A program made the translations under genes and the position numbers. This document shows, piece by piece, positions 1-8,801 of a stretch of 64,000 nucleotides of DNA. Below the pieces are notes generated by a model. It saw only the letters and a list, made by a program, of their open reading frames with translations, was not told the origin of the DNA and did no database searches. The stretch's first letter is position 1. Each line of letters opens with the position of its first letter. This stretch comes from Flavobacteriaceae bacterium (GTDB taxonomy: Bacteria > Bacteroidota > Bacteroidia > Flavobacteriales > Flavobacteriaceae): NCBI GenBank assembly GCA_013001285.1, contig JABDMU010000033.1, forward strand, positions 1-64,000, given 5' to 3'.

Positions 1-1170
1 TTCATAGCGATCGGTTTTCGGATTAAAATATGAAAACGAAATGCTTGGGATTGGATATTTTCCTTGATATTCTGGAACAATTGTATAGGAATCCATTATT
101 TTTCCTTGCATCCCATCTAATTTTGTACTGACGTTTTCGGTATGCTCTGGTTCATACACCTCTAATGAACTCGGCAAGGTGATCTTCGGAAGTTTAAACA
201 ATTTCAAATTTCCTTTTCCTGCAACTTCAACATTTGCCACCAAGGCTTCCGTTGCTTTTAATTCATTTTTTGAGGTCGTTACTTTAAAACTAAATTCTCC
301 TACTGCACCAGAAAAATTTAAAGGTTTTCCCTTTTCAGGCAACGGTTTTACGTTTATTGTGCGATTCCCCGCAGCAACAGTACGGTGCACTGATTGCATC
401 AACCTGCCACCAAAAATATCTCGCCTATTAGTAGGCACTTCAACTGTAATGTCTAAGGTTAAAGGTTCTATAATCAATTTTCCCGTTTTCTGTGGATAGA
501 GTACCGTTTTTCTTAAAATAACATAGCGGTAGTCTTCTCCCTTATAAGTGCCGTTTTGGACTTTTAGACCTTTCATGTCAATGTTTTGACTCCAAAAGTC
601 ATTGTATCTCGGATTGTCAATTTCTCGCCAATTGCTTACGCCTGTATTTGGTGAAACGTATAATTTATAGACAACAGTAATGGCTTCATTCAAATAGGGT
701 GTCGTTTTTGAAACCTCTGCTACCAAGTGAATATTTTGAGATACAATATAATCTGGATCATTCGGATCTTTAGGTTTATCTACAGCCGATGTGACAACAA
801 CTTGAACTGGAATTGATTTATATACATTTCCTTTGATCTCAATAGTGGCCTGACCTATAGTGAAAGTACCTCTCTTTTTAGGTGCTAAAAAGTAGCTATA
901 GGTTTTTGAATAGGAGCGTTTCCCATTAACCCATGAATTGCTTATGGATGTATTAGGACCACCAACAACAGTGAAATTTTGAAAGTTCGGAGGATTGAAA
1001 TTATCACCATCCTGATCCATTACAAAATCGATTCTGAGTCGTTCGTTTATCCCTAACTTTTTCTTACTAACTTTCGCTTCAAAAGTTACTGTTTCAACAT
1101 CATTTTGAGCTAATGATACATTTAAAAAGAGTAAGATACTTAAACATGTTATGTACTTAATGACCTTCAT
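1..1170 (-). CDS. batD: BatD family protein, N-terminal 390 residues (gene runs off the window)
   Basis: This reading frame is open from an ATG at 1170 to the window edge, so only the N-terminal part is present. The protein begins with a typical export signal (basic start, hydrophobic stretch, cut near residue 21 in the context SLAQ), followed by beta-rich sequence with a PPNF segment typical of BatD/DUF6683-like aerotolerance proteins. BatD proteins are usually near 580 residues and carry a C-terminal membrane anchor, which would lie outside. It starts 3 bases after the stop of the TPR gene (batC), as the last visible gene of the Bat operon. The role of BatD is not biochemically established; the family is linked to oxygen tolerance in Bacteroides. 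The family call rests on both sequence flavour and operon position. Confidence 0.82.
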   Translation of the reverse strand, partial: MKVIKYITCLSILLFLNVSLAQNDVETVTFEAKVSKKKLGINERLRIDFVMDQDGDNFNPPNFQNFTVVGGPNTSISNSWVNGKRSYSKTYSYFLAPKKRGTFTIGQATIEIKGNVYKSIPVQVVVTSAVDKPKDPNDPDYIVSQNIHLVAEVSKTTPYLNEAITVVYKLYVSPNTGVSNWREIDNPRYNDFWSQNIDMKGLKVQNGTYKGEDYRYVILRKTVLYPQKTGKLIIEPLTLDITVEVPTNRRDIFGGRLMQSVHRTVAAGNRTINVKPLPEKGKPLNFSGAVGEFSFKVTTSKNELKATEALVANVEVAGKGNLKLFKLPKITLPSSLEVYEPEHTENVSTKLDGMQGKIMDSYTIVPEYQGKYPIPSISFSYFNPKTDRYE

Positions 1171-1173
1171 TTT

Positions 1174-2010
1174 TTACCAATCTTTTTCAGTTTCAACTCG
1201 CGTTCCTTTGGTTTTTTTGGCGTTTATTTTCTCTTGAACTTTCTTCTCTTGATTATTCATTGCCTCTAGCAAATTCTTAACCTGCTGTGGTGATAATTTC
1301 CCAGGCTGCGGTTGCTGTTGTTTTTTCTTTTCATCGCCTGGTTTATTATCTTCTTTATTATCTTTTTCATCCTTAGGCTTTCCATTGTCATCCTCTTTGT
1401 CATCGCCCTCTTTTTGATCTTCTTTGTCGTCTCCCTCACTATCATTCTCATCTTGATCCTCTCCTTGATCTTTTTGCTCCTTTTCATCTTCATTATCGTC
1501 TTTTTTCTCATCTTCTTTTTCTTCTTCATCGTCATCACCTCCGCCACCTTGATTTTTGGCACATTCTTTAGCTAGAGCAAGGTTATATCTTGACTCATCG
1601 TCTGAAGGGTTATTTCTCAAGGCATTTTTAAAAGCTTCCACCGCTTCTTTACACAGTTCTTTTTGCATTAAAATATTACCAATATTGTGATAGGCTAGGT
1701 GTCTTTCGGATTTAGAATTAGCATTTTTTGCAGCTTCCACGTGTCTTATCATGGCTTCATCAAAATGCCCAGAATTGTAATATGCATTCCCCAAATTATA
1801 ACTGCCAATGGTATTTGAAGGCGCTTTTGATAGTGCTTTTCTATACTCTTTTTCAGCTGAGACAAAATCTTCATCTATGAGTTCATTGCCCTCATATACC
1901 AGATCATTTGATTTTTGCAACATCTCGTTTGGTTTTTGAGCATGCAAAAAGCTCACAAAAAGTGAGAAAATCACAATTAAACTATATTTTAATTGTTTCA
2001 CTGCGTTCAT
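1174..2010 (-). CDS. batC: BatC-type TPR protein with acidic low-complexity tail
   Basis: The protein has a signal peptide (cut near residue 24 after FLHA), about three tetratricopeptide repeats at residues 45-145, and a strongly charged Asp/Glu/Lys stretch at about 155-230 before a short C-terminal helix. TPR domains mediate protein contacts, so it probably scaffolds the Bat VWA proteins at the periplasmic side. I chose the ATG at 2010 because it gives a normal 25-residue signal peptide. An in-frame ATG at 2061 overlaps the batB stop in an ATGA arrangement and would add 17 residues before the signal; coupling from batB makes that start possible. The acidic region has long antisense open frames that are not genes. 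Confidence 0.86.
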   Translation of the reverse strand: MNAVKQLKYSLIVIFSLFVSFLHAQKPNEMLQKSNDLVYEGNELIDEDFVSAEKEYRKALSKAPSNTIGSYNLGNAYYNSGHFDEAMIRHVEAAKNANSKSERHLAYHNIGNILMQKELCKEAVEAFKNALRNNPSDDESRYNLALAKECAKNQGGGGDDDEEEKEDEKKDDNEDEKEQKDQGEDQDENDSEGDDKEDQKEGDDKEDDNGKPKDEKDNKEDNKPGDEKKKQQQPQPGKLSPQQVKNLLEAMNNQEKKVQEKINAKKTKGTRVETEKDW

Positions 2011-2057
2011 TTCATTTGGTTCTAACCCGAATATTAATAATTTTTTATGTGAAAAAA

Positions 2058-3095
2058 TCATAAGTTTTCGTTAAATAAATTTAAACGTTTAAGCCATGCT
2101 GTCTTGCGTTCCAGCAAGAAAACATCGATAAAAAGGAAAAATATTGCGAATCCCAGGAACCACTGAAATTGGTCCTTGAATTCAGCAAATTGTTTCGCTT
2201 CAAATTCCTTTTTATCCATTCTATTCAGGATCTCTCTAATGGTTTCAACAACTTCACTTGTGTTCTTCCCATTGATGTATTGACCATTGGCTTCTTCAGC
2301 AATTTCAATGAGCGTTTCCTCGTCAAGTTTAGTGATAACCGTTTCGCCATTATTGTCTTTTTTATAATTTAAAACAATCCCATTGCGTTTTATTGGGATT
2401 GGTGCTCCTTTAGTCTCGCCAACACCAATAGTAAAAATTTTAATGCCTTCGTCGCTCGCTGCTTCAGCAACCTCTACGGCAATATCGTTATGATCTTCGC
2501 CATCAGAAATGATGATAAGCACTCTATTGGTTTGATCTTCATCATCGTAATAGGTTCTGGCAAGCTGGATGGCCTCATCTATCGCTGTTCCTTGTGAAGA
2601 CAACATGTCTGTGTTCATGCTTTGTAAAAACATTTTTGCTGCAGCGTAGTCTGTGGTTATAGGCAGTTGCGGAAAGGCCTTTCCAGCATATGCTATAATA
2701 CCAATTCGGTCGCTAGCCAGATTGTTAATGATCTGAGCAACCAATTGTTTTGTTTTTTCAAGTCGATTTGGTGCAATATCTTCAGCCAACATACTTTTTG
2801 AAACATCGATTGCAAAAACGATATCAACGCCTTCTCTTTTTACAGTTTCCAGTTTTGTTCCAATTTTAGGATTGACCAGGGCAATAGTGAGGCAAAAGAA
2901 AGCCATTGACAGTACCGTAATTTTTAAAATGGATTTGAAAAAAGATCTGTTCGGACTTAATCTACTGAGTAGTCTTTTATTGGCGAACTTTTGTTGCGTT
3001 TTATACTTCCATATTTGCAGAATACCGAATATCAGAATGATAGCCGGGATCACCAACAAGGTCCAAAACCAAATTTTTTCTTCTAACTGATACAT
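2058..3095 (-). CDS. batB: BatB, VWA-domain membrane protein
   Basis: A 345-residue protein with two membrane segments near residues 8-28 and 58-76, a von Willebrand factor A domain, and a C-terminal membrane segment near 313-331. The MIDAS metal site is visible as DVSKS (Asp97, Ser99, Ser101), with a downstream SQGT and an ISDGED segment. BatA and BatB are paralogous VWA proteins thought to form a complex anchored in the inner membrane and served by a MoxR ATPase. The start follows directly on the TAG of batA with no gap, and its own stop overlaps a possible batC start. The length is normal for the family. Confidence 0.93.
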   Translation of the reverse strand: MYQLEEKIWFWTLLVIPAIILIFGILQIWKYKTQQKFANKRLLSRLSPNRSFFKSILKITVLSMAFFCLTIALVNPKIGTKLETVKREGVDIVFAIDVSKSMLAEDIAPNRLEKTKQLVAQIINNLASDRIGIIAYAGKAFPQLPITTDYAAAKMFLQSMNTDMLSSQGTAIDEAIQLARTYYDDEDQTNRVLIIISDGEDHNDIAVEVAEAASDEGIKIFTIGVGETKGAPIPIKRNGIVLNYKKDNNGETVITKLDEETLIEIAEEANGQYINGKNTSEVVETIREILNRMDKKEFEAKQFAEFKDQFQWFLGFAIFFLFIDVFLLERKTAWLKRLNLFNENL

Positions 3096-4100
3096 CTAAA
3101 TAAAACTTCTAAATAATGTGAAACGCAATAAAATTTCCAGCAGGATCAATAATCCGGCAAGCAATACCAACGGGCGGTATTTTTCTTCATAGTTATAGAA
3201 TTTAAATTCTTCTACATCTGTTTTCTCGAGTTTATCAATTTCCTTATAGATCTCTTTTAATTTTCGGTTATCTGTAGCTCTAAAATATTTTCCGCCAGTA
3301 GCATTTGCAATTTCTTTAAGTAATTCTTCATCAATTTCAACTTGTACACGTCCGTATTGAAATCTTCCATTCGGTGAAAGTGCAATTGGTGATAATGCCA
3401 TCCCGTTTGTTCCTAGCCCAATAGTATAGGTTTTTATGCCATACTCAACGGCTAGTTCGCTCGCAGTGTTAGGATCGATAAATCCAGAATTATTAACGCC
3501 ATCGGTTAAGAGGATGATGATCTTACTTTTCGCCTTACTATCCTTTATTCTATTTACTGCAGTAGCCAGGCCCATACCAATGGCTGTTCCTCCTTCAATG
3601 ATGGTATTGTATTTAATTTCCATCAATGACTTTAAAACGATAGACTTGTCGCTCGTGATTGGTGTTTTTGTATAACTTTCTCCTGCATATTCCACAAGAC
3701 CAATTCGATCATTAGGGCGTCCTTTTATAAAATCGGATGCTACATCTTTTAATGCTTCTAATCTGTTTGGTTTGAGATCCTTCGCCAGCATACTTGCTGA
3801 AACATCTATAGCCATAACTATGTCAATACCTCTGGTGGTTTTTGTTCTAGAAGATATGTCAACGGTTTGTGGTCTTGCCATTGCCATAATTAATAGAGTT
3901 AATGCTGCAAGCCTTAAAACAAACAGGACATGTTTTAATTTAGGAAGCCAAGAAGGTGTTGCCTTAAAGCCTTTTAAGCTCGAGATTTTAAGCTCAGCGT
4001 TTTGCTTTTGGTTTTTAAACAAATACCAAAGGATTGCTATTGGGATAAGCAACAGCAGCCAAAATAATTCTTTATTTAAAAATTCAATTCCTTCTAGCAT
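3096..4100 (-). CDS. batA: BatA, VWA-domain membrane protein
   Basis: This 334-residue protein resembles its neighbour BatB. A membrane segment near 11-28 and a second near 58-75 precede a VWA domain with the MIDAS motif DVSAS (Asp99, Ser101, Ser103), a GGTAIG threonine loop and LLTDGVNN. A terminal hydrophobic segment (about 310-326) anchors the C-terminus. The start ATG overlaps the stop of the preceding gene by one base (TAATG), which suggests translational coupling. Within the Bat operon it is expected to act with BatB in envelope stress or oxygen tolerance; the molecular activity is unknown. Confidence 0.93.
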   Translation of the reverse strand: MLEGIEFLNKELFWLLLLIPIAILWYLFKNQKQNAELKISSLKGFKATPSWLPKLKHVLFVLRLAALTLLIMAMARPQTVDISSRTKTTRGIDIVMAIDVSASMLAKDLKPNRLEALKDVASDFIKGRPNDRIGLVEYAGESYTKTPITSDKSIVLKSLMEIKYNTIIEGGTAIGMGLATAVNRIKDSKAKSKIIILLTDGVNNSGFIDPNTASELAVEYGIKTYTIGLGTNGMALSPIALSPNGRFQYGRVQVEIDEELLKEIANATGGKYFRATDNRKLKEIYKEIDKLEKTDVEEFKFYNYEEKYRPLVLLAGLLILLEILLRFTLFRSFI

Positions 4101-5794
4101 TATTTGTCCTTTTCTTCAAGTTTCAATAATTCAATTGATGCTATTACGCGATCTGTGATCTTTTTGGCATAAGGGTCGTCTTGTGGCCAAATTATCCTGA
4201 TTTGTTGTAAAATATTTTCAGTTGTGAACACCAACAATACATAATCGCCTTTTATTCGTTGGTCCTCGTTAGTCATAAAAAAGTCCCCTTGACCGTGTAT
4301 TTTTAAACCTTCTTGACCATTAGGTGTGATAAACTGTTCGGTTTTCGTGGTAATATTTTCAACCCCTTCACTTTCAAATTTTAGCAAATTTTGTTCTGCT
4401 ATTTGACGCAGATCGAGTTCTGGGGTTTTCATAGTTGTCTCCCCAGTATCCGGATTAACGTGTTCTACCGGTTTGAATCTCGTGTTTGTTACGAGTAAGG
4501 ATAAAGGGAAATTATCACCTAGTTTAAATGAAGCGATATCCGCAATTTTTTTCTGCTCTTCAGTCATTTCAATGTCATCGCGCTCCAAAACCAATGGTGT
4601 GGTCATTGTAATAGGTGGCGCGCCATAATCACTTGTAATCCATTCTTTTTGTTCCAAAAGTTCTTTACTAGGATGCCCAATAACCGTATCTTTCACATAG
4701 TCGAAACCATAGTGAATGGTCAATCCTACAAGGGTTCCAACAAACAAGATTGCAGCAATAGCAACCGTTATAAGAATGCGCTTTTTCTTTTTCTTTAGTG
4801 CAATTTCTTCCTGATATTTTAAATCGGCTAGTCGTTCTTCTTCTGTTGGCTCCGGAAGCGATTCTTTGACATGATCAATTTCAATATCAATGGTATTTCT
4901 GTCCATTTTTGCCAATTCTTTATCCGGTTTTGATTTCGCAAATTTTACAAGATCGGCACGACGGAGTATATTTTGTAGGTTAAGAATGGTTTCATTATCA
5001 ATATCGATACGATGACCATCTCTTAATAATTGTAATCTTTTGATAAGTTCTTCGGTGGTACTTTCTAACGAATGATCATAAACCTTTTCATCGAGATATT
5101 TACGAATGATCAAGGTGAGGTCAGAATAATAGGCTTTAATCTCATCATTTTCTAGATAAGCTGATTCATCCAGAGTCTTTAACGCTAATTTCGCCCGTTC
5201 ATAAGGAGGTAATAGTGCTATTTTTTCCTCTTTTGTTAAAGGTTTTTCACGCCAAACAAACCAATACACAAGAAAACCAACAAGACTTAGGATCAACAAG
5301 GCAATAAACCATTTGAGCCACCAATAACTTGGGCTTTTTTCTACGCCGATTATAGGTTTGATATCATATAATTTTTGTTTGGTGGTATCAACCTCAACAG
5401 TATTTACTTCAACTTTTAAAGAATCTGTGAAAAATTCTTTACCAGCTATCACTATTTTTTGTCTAGGGATGGTATAAGATCCCGAATCGAATTGTGTCAA
5501 TCCGTATTTTTTTATTAGCTGAAACCTAGCATCCTTCCTAACACTATCAATTTTGTAGGATTCAATGACTTCAAGCGGTAAAAAAGTTTGCCCTTCAGGA
5601 AACAAAACAGCATCTGTGGTGTCTACTTCAACTTCAATTTTATAGGTTATCTGTTCTCCAATCTTTATTGAAGTTGAATCGATTGACGATCTCACTTGAG
5701 CATTTGAGATATTAAAAAACAATAGGAGTCCTAAAAACAGTTTGAATACCATTTTTGAAGTTCTAAATCGTTCTATTTTATTATCCTGGCTCAT
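4100..5794 (-). CDS. BatD-like membrane protein of the Bat operon
   Basis: A 564-residue protein with a signal sequence after a short basic leader (an alternative start at residue 15 would give a cleaner signal peptide), a beta-domain at about 35-130 resembling the N-terminus of BatD, a membrane segment at about 158-178, a cytoplasmic helical part (about 185-330), a lysine-rich stretch and second membrane segment near 335-360, and a C-terminal domain of unknown fold. The middle region resembles DUF4381-like proteins found between DUF58 and VWA genes in such operons. It overlaps the DUF58 gene by one base (TAATG), with an AGAGGA that could serve as ribosome binding site. Function is unknown; the call is from architecture and position. 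Confidence 0.75.
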   Translation of the reverse strand: MSQDNKIERFRTSKMVFKLFLGLLLFFNISNAQVRSSIDSTSIKIGEQITYKIEVEVDTTDAVLFPEGQTFLPLEVIESYKIDSVRKDARFQLIKKYGLTQFDSGSYTIPRQKIVIAGKEFFTDSLKVEVNTVEVDTTKQKLYDIKPIIGVEKSPSYWWLKWFIALLILSLVGFLVYWFVWREKPLTKEEKIALLPPYERAKLALKTLDESAYLENDEIKAYYSDLTLIIRKYLDEKVYDHSLESTTEELIKRLQLLRDGHRIDIDNETILNLQNILRRADLVKFAKSKPDKELAKMDRNTIDIEIDHVKESLPEPTEEERLADLKYQEEIALKKKKKRILITVAIAAILFVGTLVGLTIHYGFDYVKDTVIGHPSKELLEQKEWITSDYGAPPITMTTPLVLERDDIEMTEEQKKIADIASFKLGDNFPLSLLVTNTRFKPVEHVNPDTGETTMKTPELDLRQIAEQNLLKFESEGVENITTKTEQFITPNGQEGLKIHGQGDFFMTNEDQRIKGDYVLLVFTTENILQQIRIIWPQDDPYAKKITDRVIASIELLKLEEKDK

Positions 5795-6675
5795 TATCCT
5801 CTTTGCTTAAAATAGCCCAACAATTTCTTCACATAACTTTCATCAACGCGGCAATTGATGGTTCCTGCTCCTGATTTGGCGAAACTGTCTTTAAAATAAT
5901 CTACTTTCTCTTTATAAAACCTATTATAGTTTTGGCGTACCTTTTTGGAGCTCGTATTCACCAACATGATCTCTTCTGTTTCCTCGTCATACATTTGAAC
6001 CATTCCTAAATTAGGGATCTGTTCTTCACGAAGATCAAAAATCCTTATTCCCGTTACGTCATGTCGGTTTGCTGCAATTTTTAAAGTATGCTGATAATCG
6101 TCGGCAATAAAATCTGACATCATAAAAACAATAGCTCGTTTTTTCATGACATTAGATAAAAATTTGAGTGCTTCTGCAATATTCGTTTTTTTACTTTTCG
6201 GATGAAATTCAATGAGCTCTCTAATAATTCGCAAGACATGCGAGCGTCCTTTTTTAGGCGGAATATAAAGTTCAACCTCATCGGAAAACAAGATCAATCC
6301 AATTTTATCATTGTTTTGAGTCGCAGAAAATGCAAGGGTTGCAGATATTTCTGTTACGATCTCGTTTTTGAAGCGTTCTTGAGTTCCAAATAATTCTGAT
6401 CCAGAAACGTCTACCAGCAACATCATGGTAAGTTCACGTTCTTCTTCAAAAACCTTGACATAAGGTTCGTTGTAGCGCGCAGTTACATTCCAATCAATAC
6501 TTCTTACATCATCTCCATATTGATACTGTCTAACTTCACTAAAAGTCATACCTCGACCTTTAAAGGTAGAGTGGTACTCACCTCCAAAAATATGATCAGA
6601 CAGACGACGTGTCTTAATCTCAATTTTTCGTACTTTTTTTAGTAATTCTTTAGTATCCATATTTTCCTTCGACAA
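5794..6675 (-). CDS. DUF58 domain protein
   Basis: A 293-residue soluble protein with the DUF58 hallmark RSIDWN (residues 58-63) followed by a VWA-like fold with DVSGS (Asp89, Ser91, Ser93). DUF58 proteins are almost always encoded next to MoxR ATPases and are thought to be adaptor or substrate proteins of the ATPase. Here it lies 33 bases downstream of moxR and is coupled to the next gene by a TAATG overlap. No membrane segment is seen, so it is probably cytoplasmic. Function is inferred from family and position. Confidence 0.9.
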   Translation of the reverse strand: MSKENMDTKELLKKVRKIEIKTRRLSDHIFGGEYHSTFKGRGMTFSEVRQYQYGDDVRSIDWNVTARYNEPYVKVFEEERELTMMLLVDVSGSELFGTQERFKNEIVTEISATLAFSATQNNDKIGLILFSDEVELYIPPKKGRSHVLRIIRELIEFHPKSKKTNIAEALKFLSNVMKKRAIVFMMSDFIADDYQHTLKIAANRHDVTGIRIFDLREEQIPNLGMVQMYDEETEEIMLVNTSSKKVRQNYNRFYKEKVDYFKDSFAKSGAGTINCRVDESYVKKLLGYFKQRG

Positions 6676-6708
6676 TAATCACAATAATAGTTTTGAACCA
6701 GATTTGGT

Positions 6709-7713
6709 TTAAGGCACCTCAATCTCGTTCACAATCTTATTAATGATATCTTCGGAAGTAACGTTTTCAGCTTCGGCTTCGTAAGTAATCCCTATTCTAT
6801 GACGGAGTACGTCGTGAACAACAGCTCGAACGTCTTCTGGTATGACATATCCTCTTCGCTTAATAAAGGCGTAACATTTTGCTGCAATGGCCAAATTAAT
6901 ACTTCCTCGAGGTGATGCACCAAATGAAATTAATGGGTCTAGTTCTGCAAGTTTATATTTTGAAGGATATCGTGTTGCAAATACAATATCAAGAATATAT
7001 TTTTCAATTTTTTCATCCATATAGACTTCTCTAACAGCCTGTTGAGCTTTTAAAATCTGCTCGATCGAAACTACAGGATTTACTTTTTCAAAGCGTTCTT
7101 TTAAGTTTGAACGGATGATCATTTGTTCCTCTTCCATTTTTGGATAATCGATTACCGTTTTAAGCATAAATCTATCCACTTGCGCTTCAGGTAAAGGGTA
7201 GGTTCCTTCTTGTTCGACAGGGTTTTGAGTAGCCATGACCAAAAACGGTTCATCTAAAATAAAGGTTTCATCACCAATTGTGACTTGACGCTCTTGCATT
7301 GCTTCTAACAAGGCCGACTGTACTTTGGCTGGTGCTCTATTGATCTCATCAGCAAGCACGAAATTAGCAAAAATAGGACCCTTCTTTATTGAAAAGTCGT
7401 TTTGCTTTATATTATAAATTAAGGTTCCAACAACATCGGCTGGAAGAAGGTCAGGTGTAAATTGAACTCTGCTAAATGACCCGTGAACAGCTTGTGATAA
7501 GGTATTAATTGCCAAGGTTTTTGCCAACCCGGGAACACCTTCTAAGAGTATATGCCCGCGACCCAATAAACCAATAAGTAATCGTTCGATCATATGTTTC
7601 TGACCAACTATTACCTTATTCATTTCAAGGGTTAATAAGTCAACAAATGCACTTTCCTTCTCAATTTTTTCGTTTATTTCTTTAATATCAATCGTACTGT
7701 TTTCCTCCATCAT
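6709..7713 (-). CDS. MoxR-family AAA+ ATPase
   Basis: This 334-residue ATPase has a Walker A motif GVPGLAKT at residues 59-66, a Walker B with DEINRAP starting at Asp122, a sensor-1 region (ATQNPVEQEG) and a sensor-2 region with SPRGSINL. These match the MoxR family, chaperone-like AAA+ ATPases that remodel VWA-domain partners. It is the first gene of the seven-gene Bat operon, preceded by about 150 bases of non-coding sequence, so the operon promoter should lie there, although no perfect TAnnTTTG box was found. Two adjacent ATG codons (7713 and 7710) are possible starts. Confidence 0.94.
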   Translation of the reverse strand: MMEENSTIDIKEINEKIEKESAFVDLLTLEMNKVIVGQKHMIERLLIGLLGRGHILLEGVPGLAKTLAINTLSQAVHGSFSRVQFTPDLLPADVVGTLIYNIKQNDFSIKKGPIFANFVLADEINRAPAKVQSALLEAMQERQVTIGDETFILDEPFLVMATQNPVEQEGTYPLPEAQVDRFMLKTVIDYPKMEEEQMIIRSNLKERFEKVNPVVSIEQILKAQQAVREVYMDEKIEKYILDIVFATRYPSKYKLAELDPLISFGASPRGSINLAIAAKCYAFIKRRGYVIPEDVRAVVHDVLRHRIGITYEAEAENVTSEDIINKIVNEIEVP

Positions 7714-7810
7714 AATTTGATTTTTCTCGTGTTAATTGAACGTTCATTATTTAACACCGCAAATTGTTAAAATATTTTAGGTTTTGATGTTAATAATTGG
7801 TTAAAAAAAT

Positions 7811-7837
7811 AAAGAGCAATACAGGGTATTGCTCTTT
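7811..7837 (-). terminator. Rho-independent terminator after the DUF4382 gene
   Basis: A perfect 12-bp inverted repeat with a 3-base loop. On the minus strand it is followed by a T-rich tract, so it should end transcription of the DUF4382 lipoprotein gene that stops at 7864. It also insulates the Bat operon from that gene. Confidence 0.8.
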
Positions 7838-7863
7838 ATAATATTTCAAATTTATTTAAATGA

Positions 7864-8673
7864 TCATTCGAGTTCAATGAGTCCTAAATCAGTTGTTTCT
7901 CCAATAGTAACATTTACATTTTCTATAGTAGTAGAAAGCAAGCCAGAAAGCGGATCAGGATTAAACGTTACAGTATATGTTCCTTCAGGTAGCCCTGCTA
8001 AAACAAAATTTCCGTCAGCATCAGCAAATGTCTCATAATCATCTAGGCCATTTGCAGCAATTACCGCGACTTGAACATCTGATGGCGCAATTGTCCCAGA
8101 AATAGCTCCAGACTGGGCTTCAACTGATGCTCTAATCACTGGTTTTAGATTGATATTACCCGAATTTCCAGCAATTACAATAGATTCATCCACTTCAAAG
8201 TCTAAGAGAAAAGTATAGGCAATATTAGTTTCTAAGGGTTCATCAATTTTAATTTTTAACCCAGATTGTTGTCCGCTCGGTGTATTTAAAGGAAAGGTTT
8301 CGCCGTCAATAACGATGGAGTTGTTTTCTCCGAGAACCAAACGAATCTGATTTAATTCCCCAGAAGGGATCTGAAAATCATCAACCAGAAGCACATTTAC
8401 GCCTCCTGTTAATTCAAGAAGGTCATAAATCCCCGTGTTAATGGGATCAAGACTTTGCCACCCATTCTCATTTTCGGAGTCATCATTAACTTTTACTCTG
8501 ACATCAAGGATCTCCACAAATACATTATCATAATCTCCTGGGGCATCCATTAATTTAATAGAAATGGTTGAAATTTCCTGAGGCCCAATATCAGAATTAG
8601 TCGTTTCACATCCCGTTAAATAAATACCGACTAAACAAAAAAGGATTAATTTGATCTTCATTAATGATCTCAT
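7864..8673 (-). CDS. DUF4382 lipoprotein with C-terminal carboxypeptidase-regulatory-like domain
   Basis: A 269-residue predicted lipoprotein: the signal sequence ends in a lipobox LTGC with the acylated Cys at about residue 22. Residues 35-180 match the DUF4382 family (the SIKLMDAPGDYDNVFVEI segment is characteristic), and residues about 190-269 resemble a beta-sandwich of the carboxypeptidase regulatory type (GTYTVTFNP). A start at the internal ATG at 8661 (MKIKL) gives a tighter signal peptide. It is monocistronic, with its own terminator downstream. Ligand and role are unknown; it is probably on the outer membrane or periplasmic face. Confidence 0.85.
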   Translation of the reverse strand: MRSLMKIKLILFCLVGIYLTGCETTNSDIGPQEISTISIKLMDAPGDYDNVFVEILDVRVKVNDDSENENGWQSLDPINTGIYDLLELTGGVNVLLVDDFQIPSGELNQIRLVLGENNSIVIDGETFPLNTPSGQQSGLKIKIDEPLETNIAYTFLLDFEVDESIVIAGNSGNINLKPVIRASVEAQSGAISGTIAPSDVQVAVIAANGLDDYETFADADGNFVLAGLPEGTYTVTFNPDPLSGLLSTTIENVNVTIGETTDLGLIELE

Positions 8674-8801
8674 ATATAAAAAATTTTAAAGGTTGTATCT
8701 TATATATACGAAGTTAATGCATATACAGACTATTTTCATATAATAAATATGAATAATAGTGTGCTTTTCGGTAATTTTATAACCAAGAAAAGATATTAAT
8801 T

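Noticed and set aside
1266-1575. Long open frames on both strands through the acidic batC region (a Lys/Met-rich frame and a Phe/Ile-rich frame)
   Set aside because: They arise because the low-complexity Asp/Glu/Lys codons give stop-free frames on both strands. Composition is not protein-like.
6709-7713. MoxR plus VWA genes as a ternary or anti-phage complex
   Set aside because: The gene order is that of the ordinary Bat operon (DUF58, BatA, BatB, BatC and BatD), so no defence role is needed.
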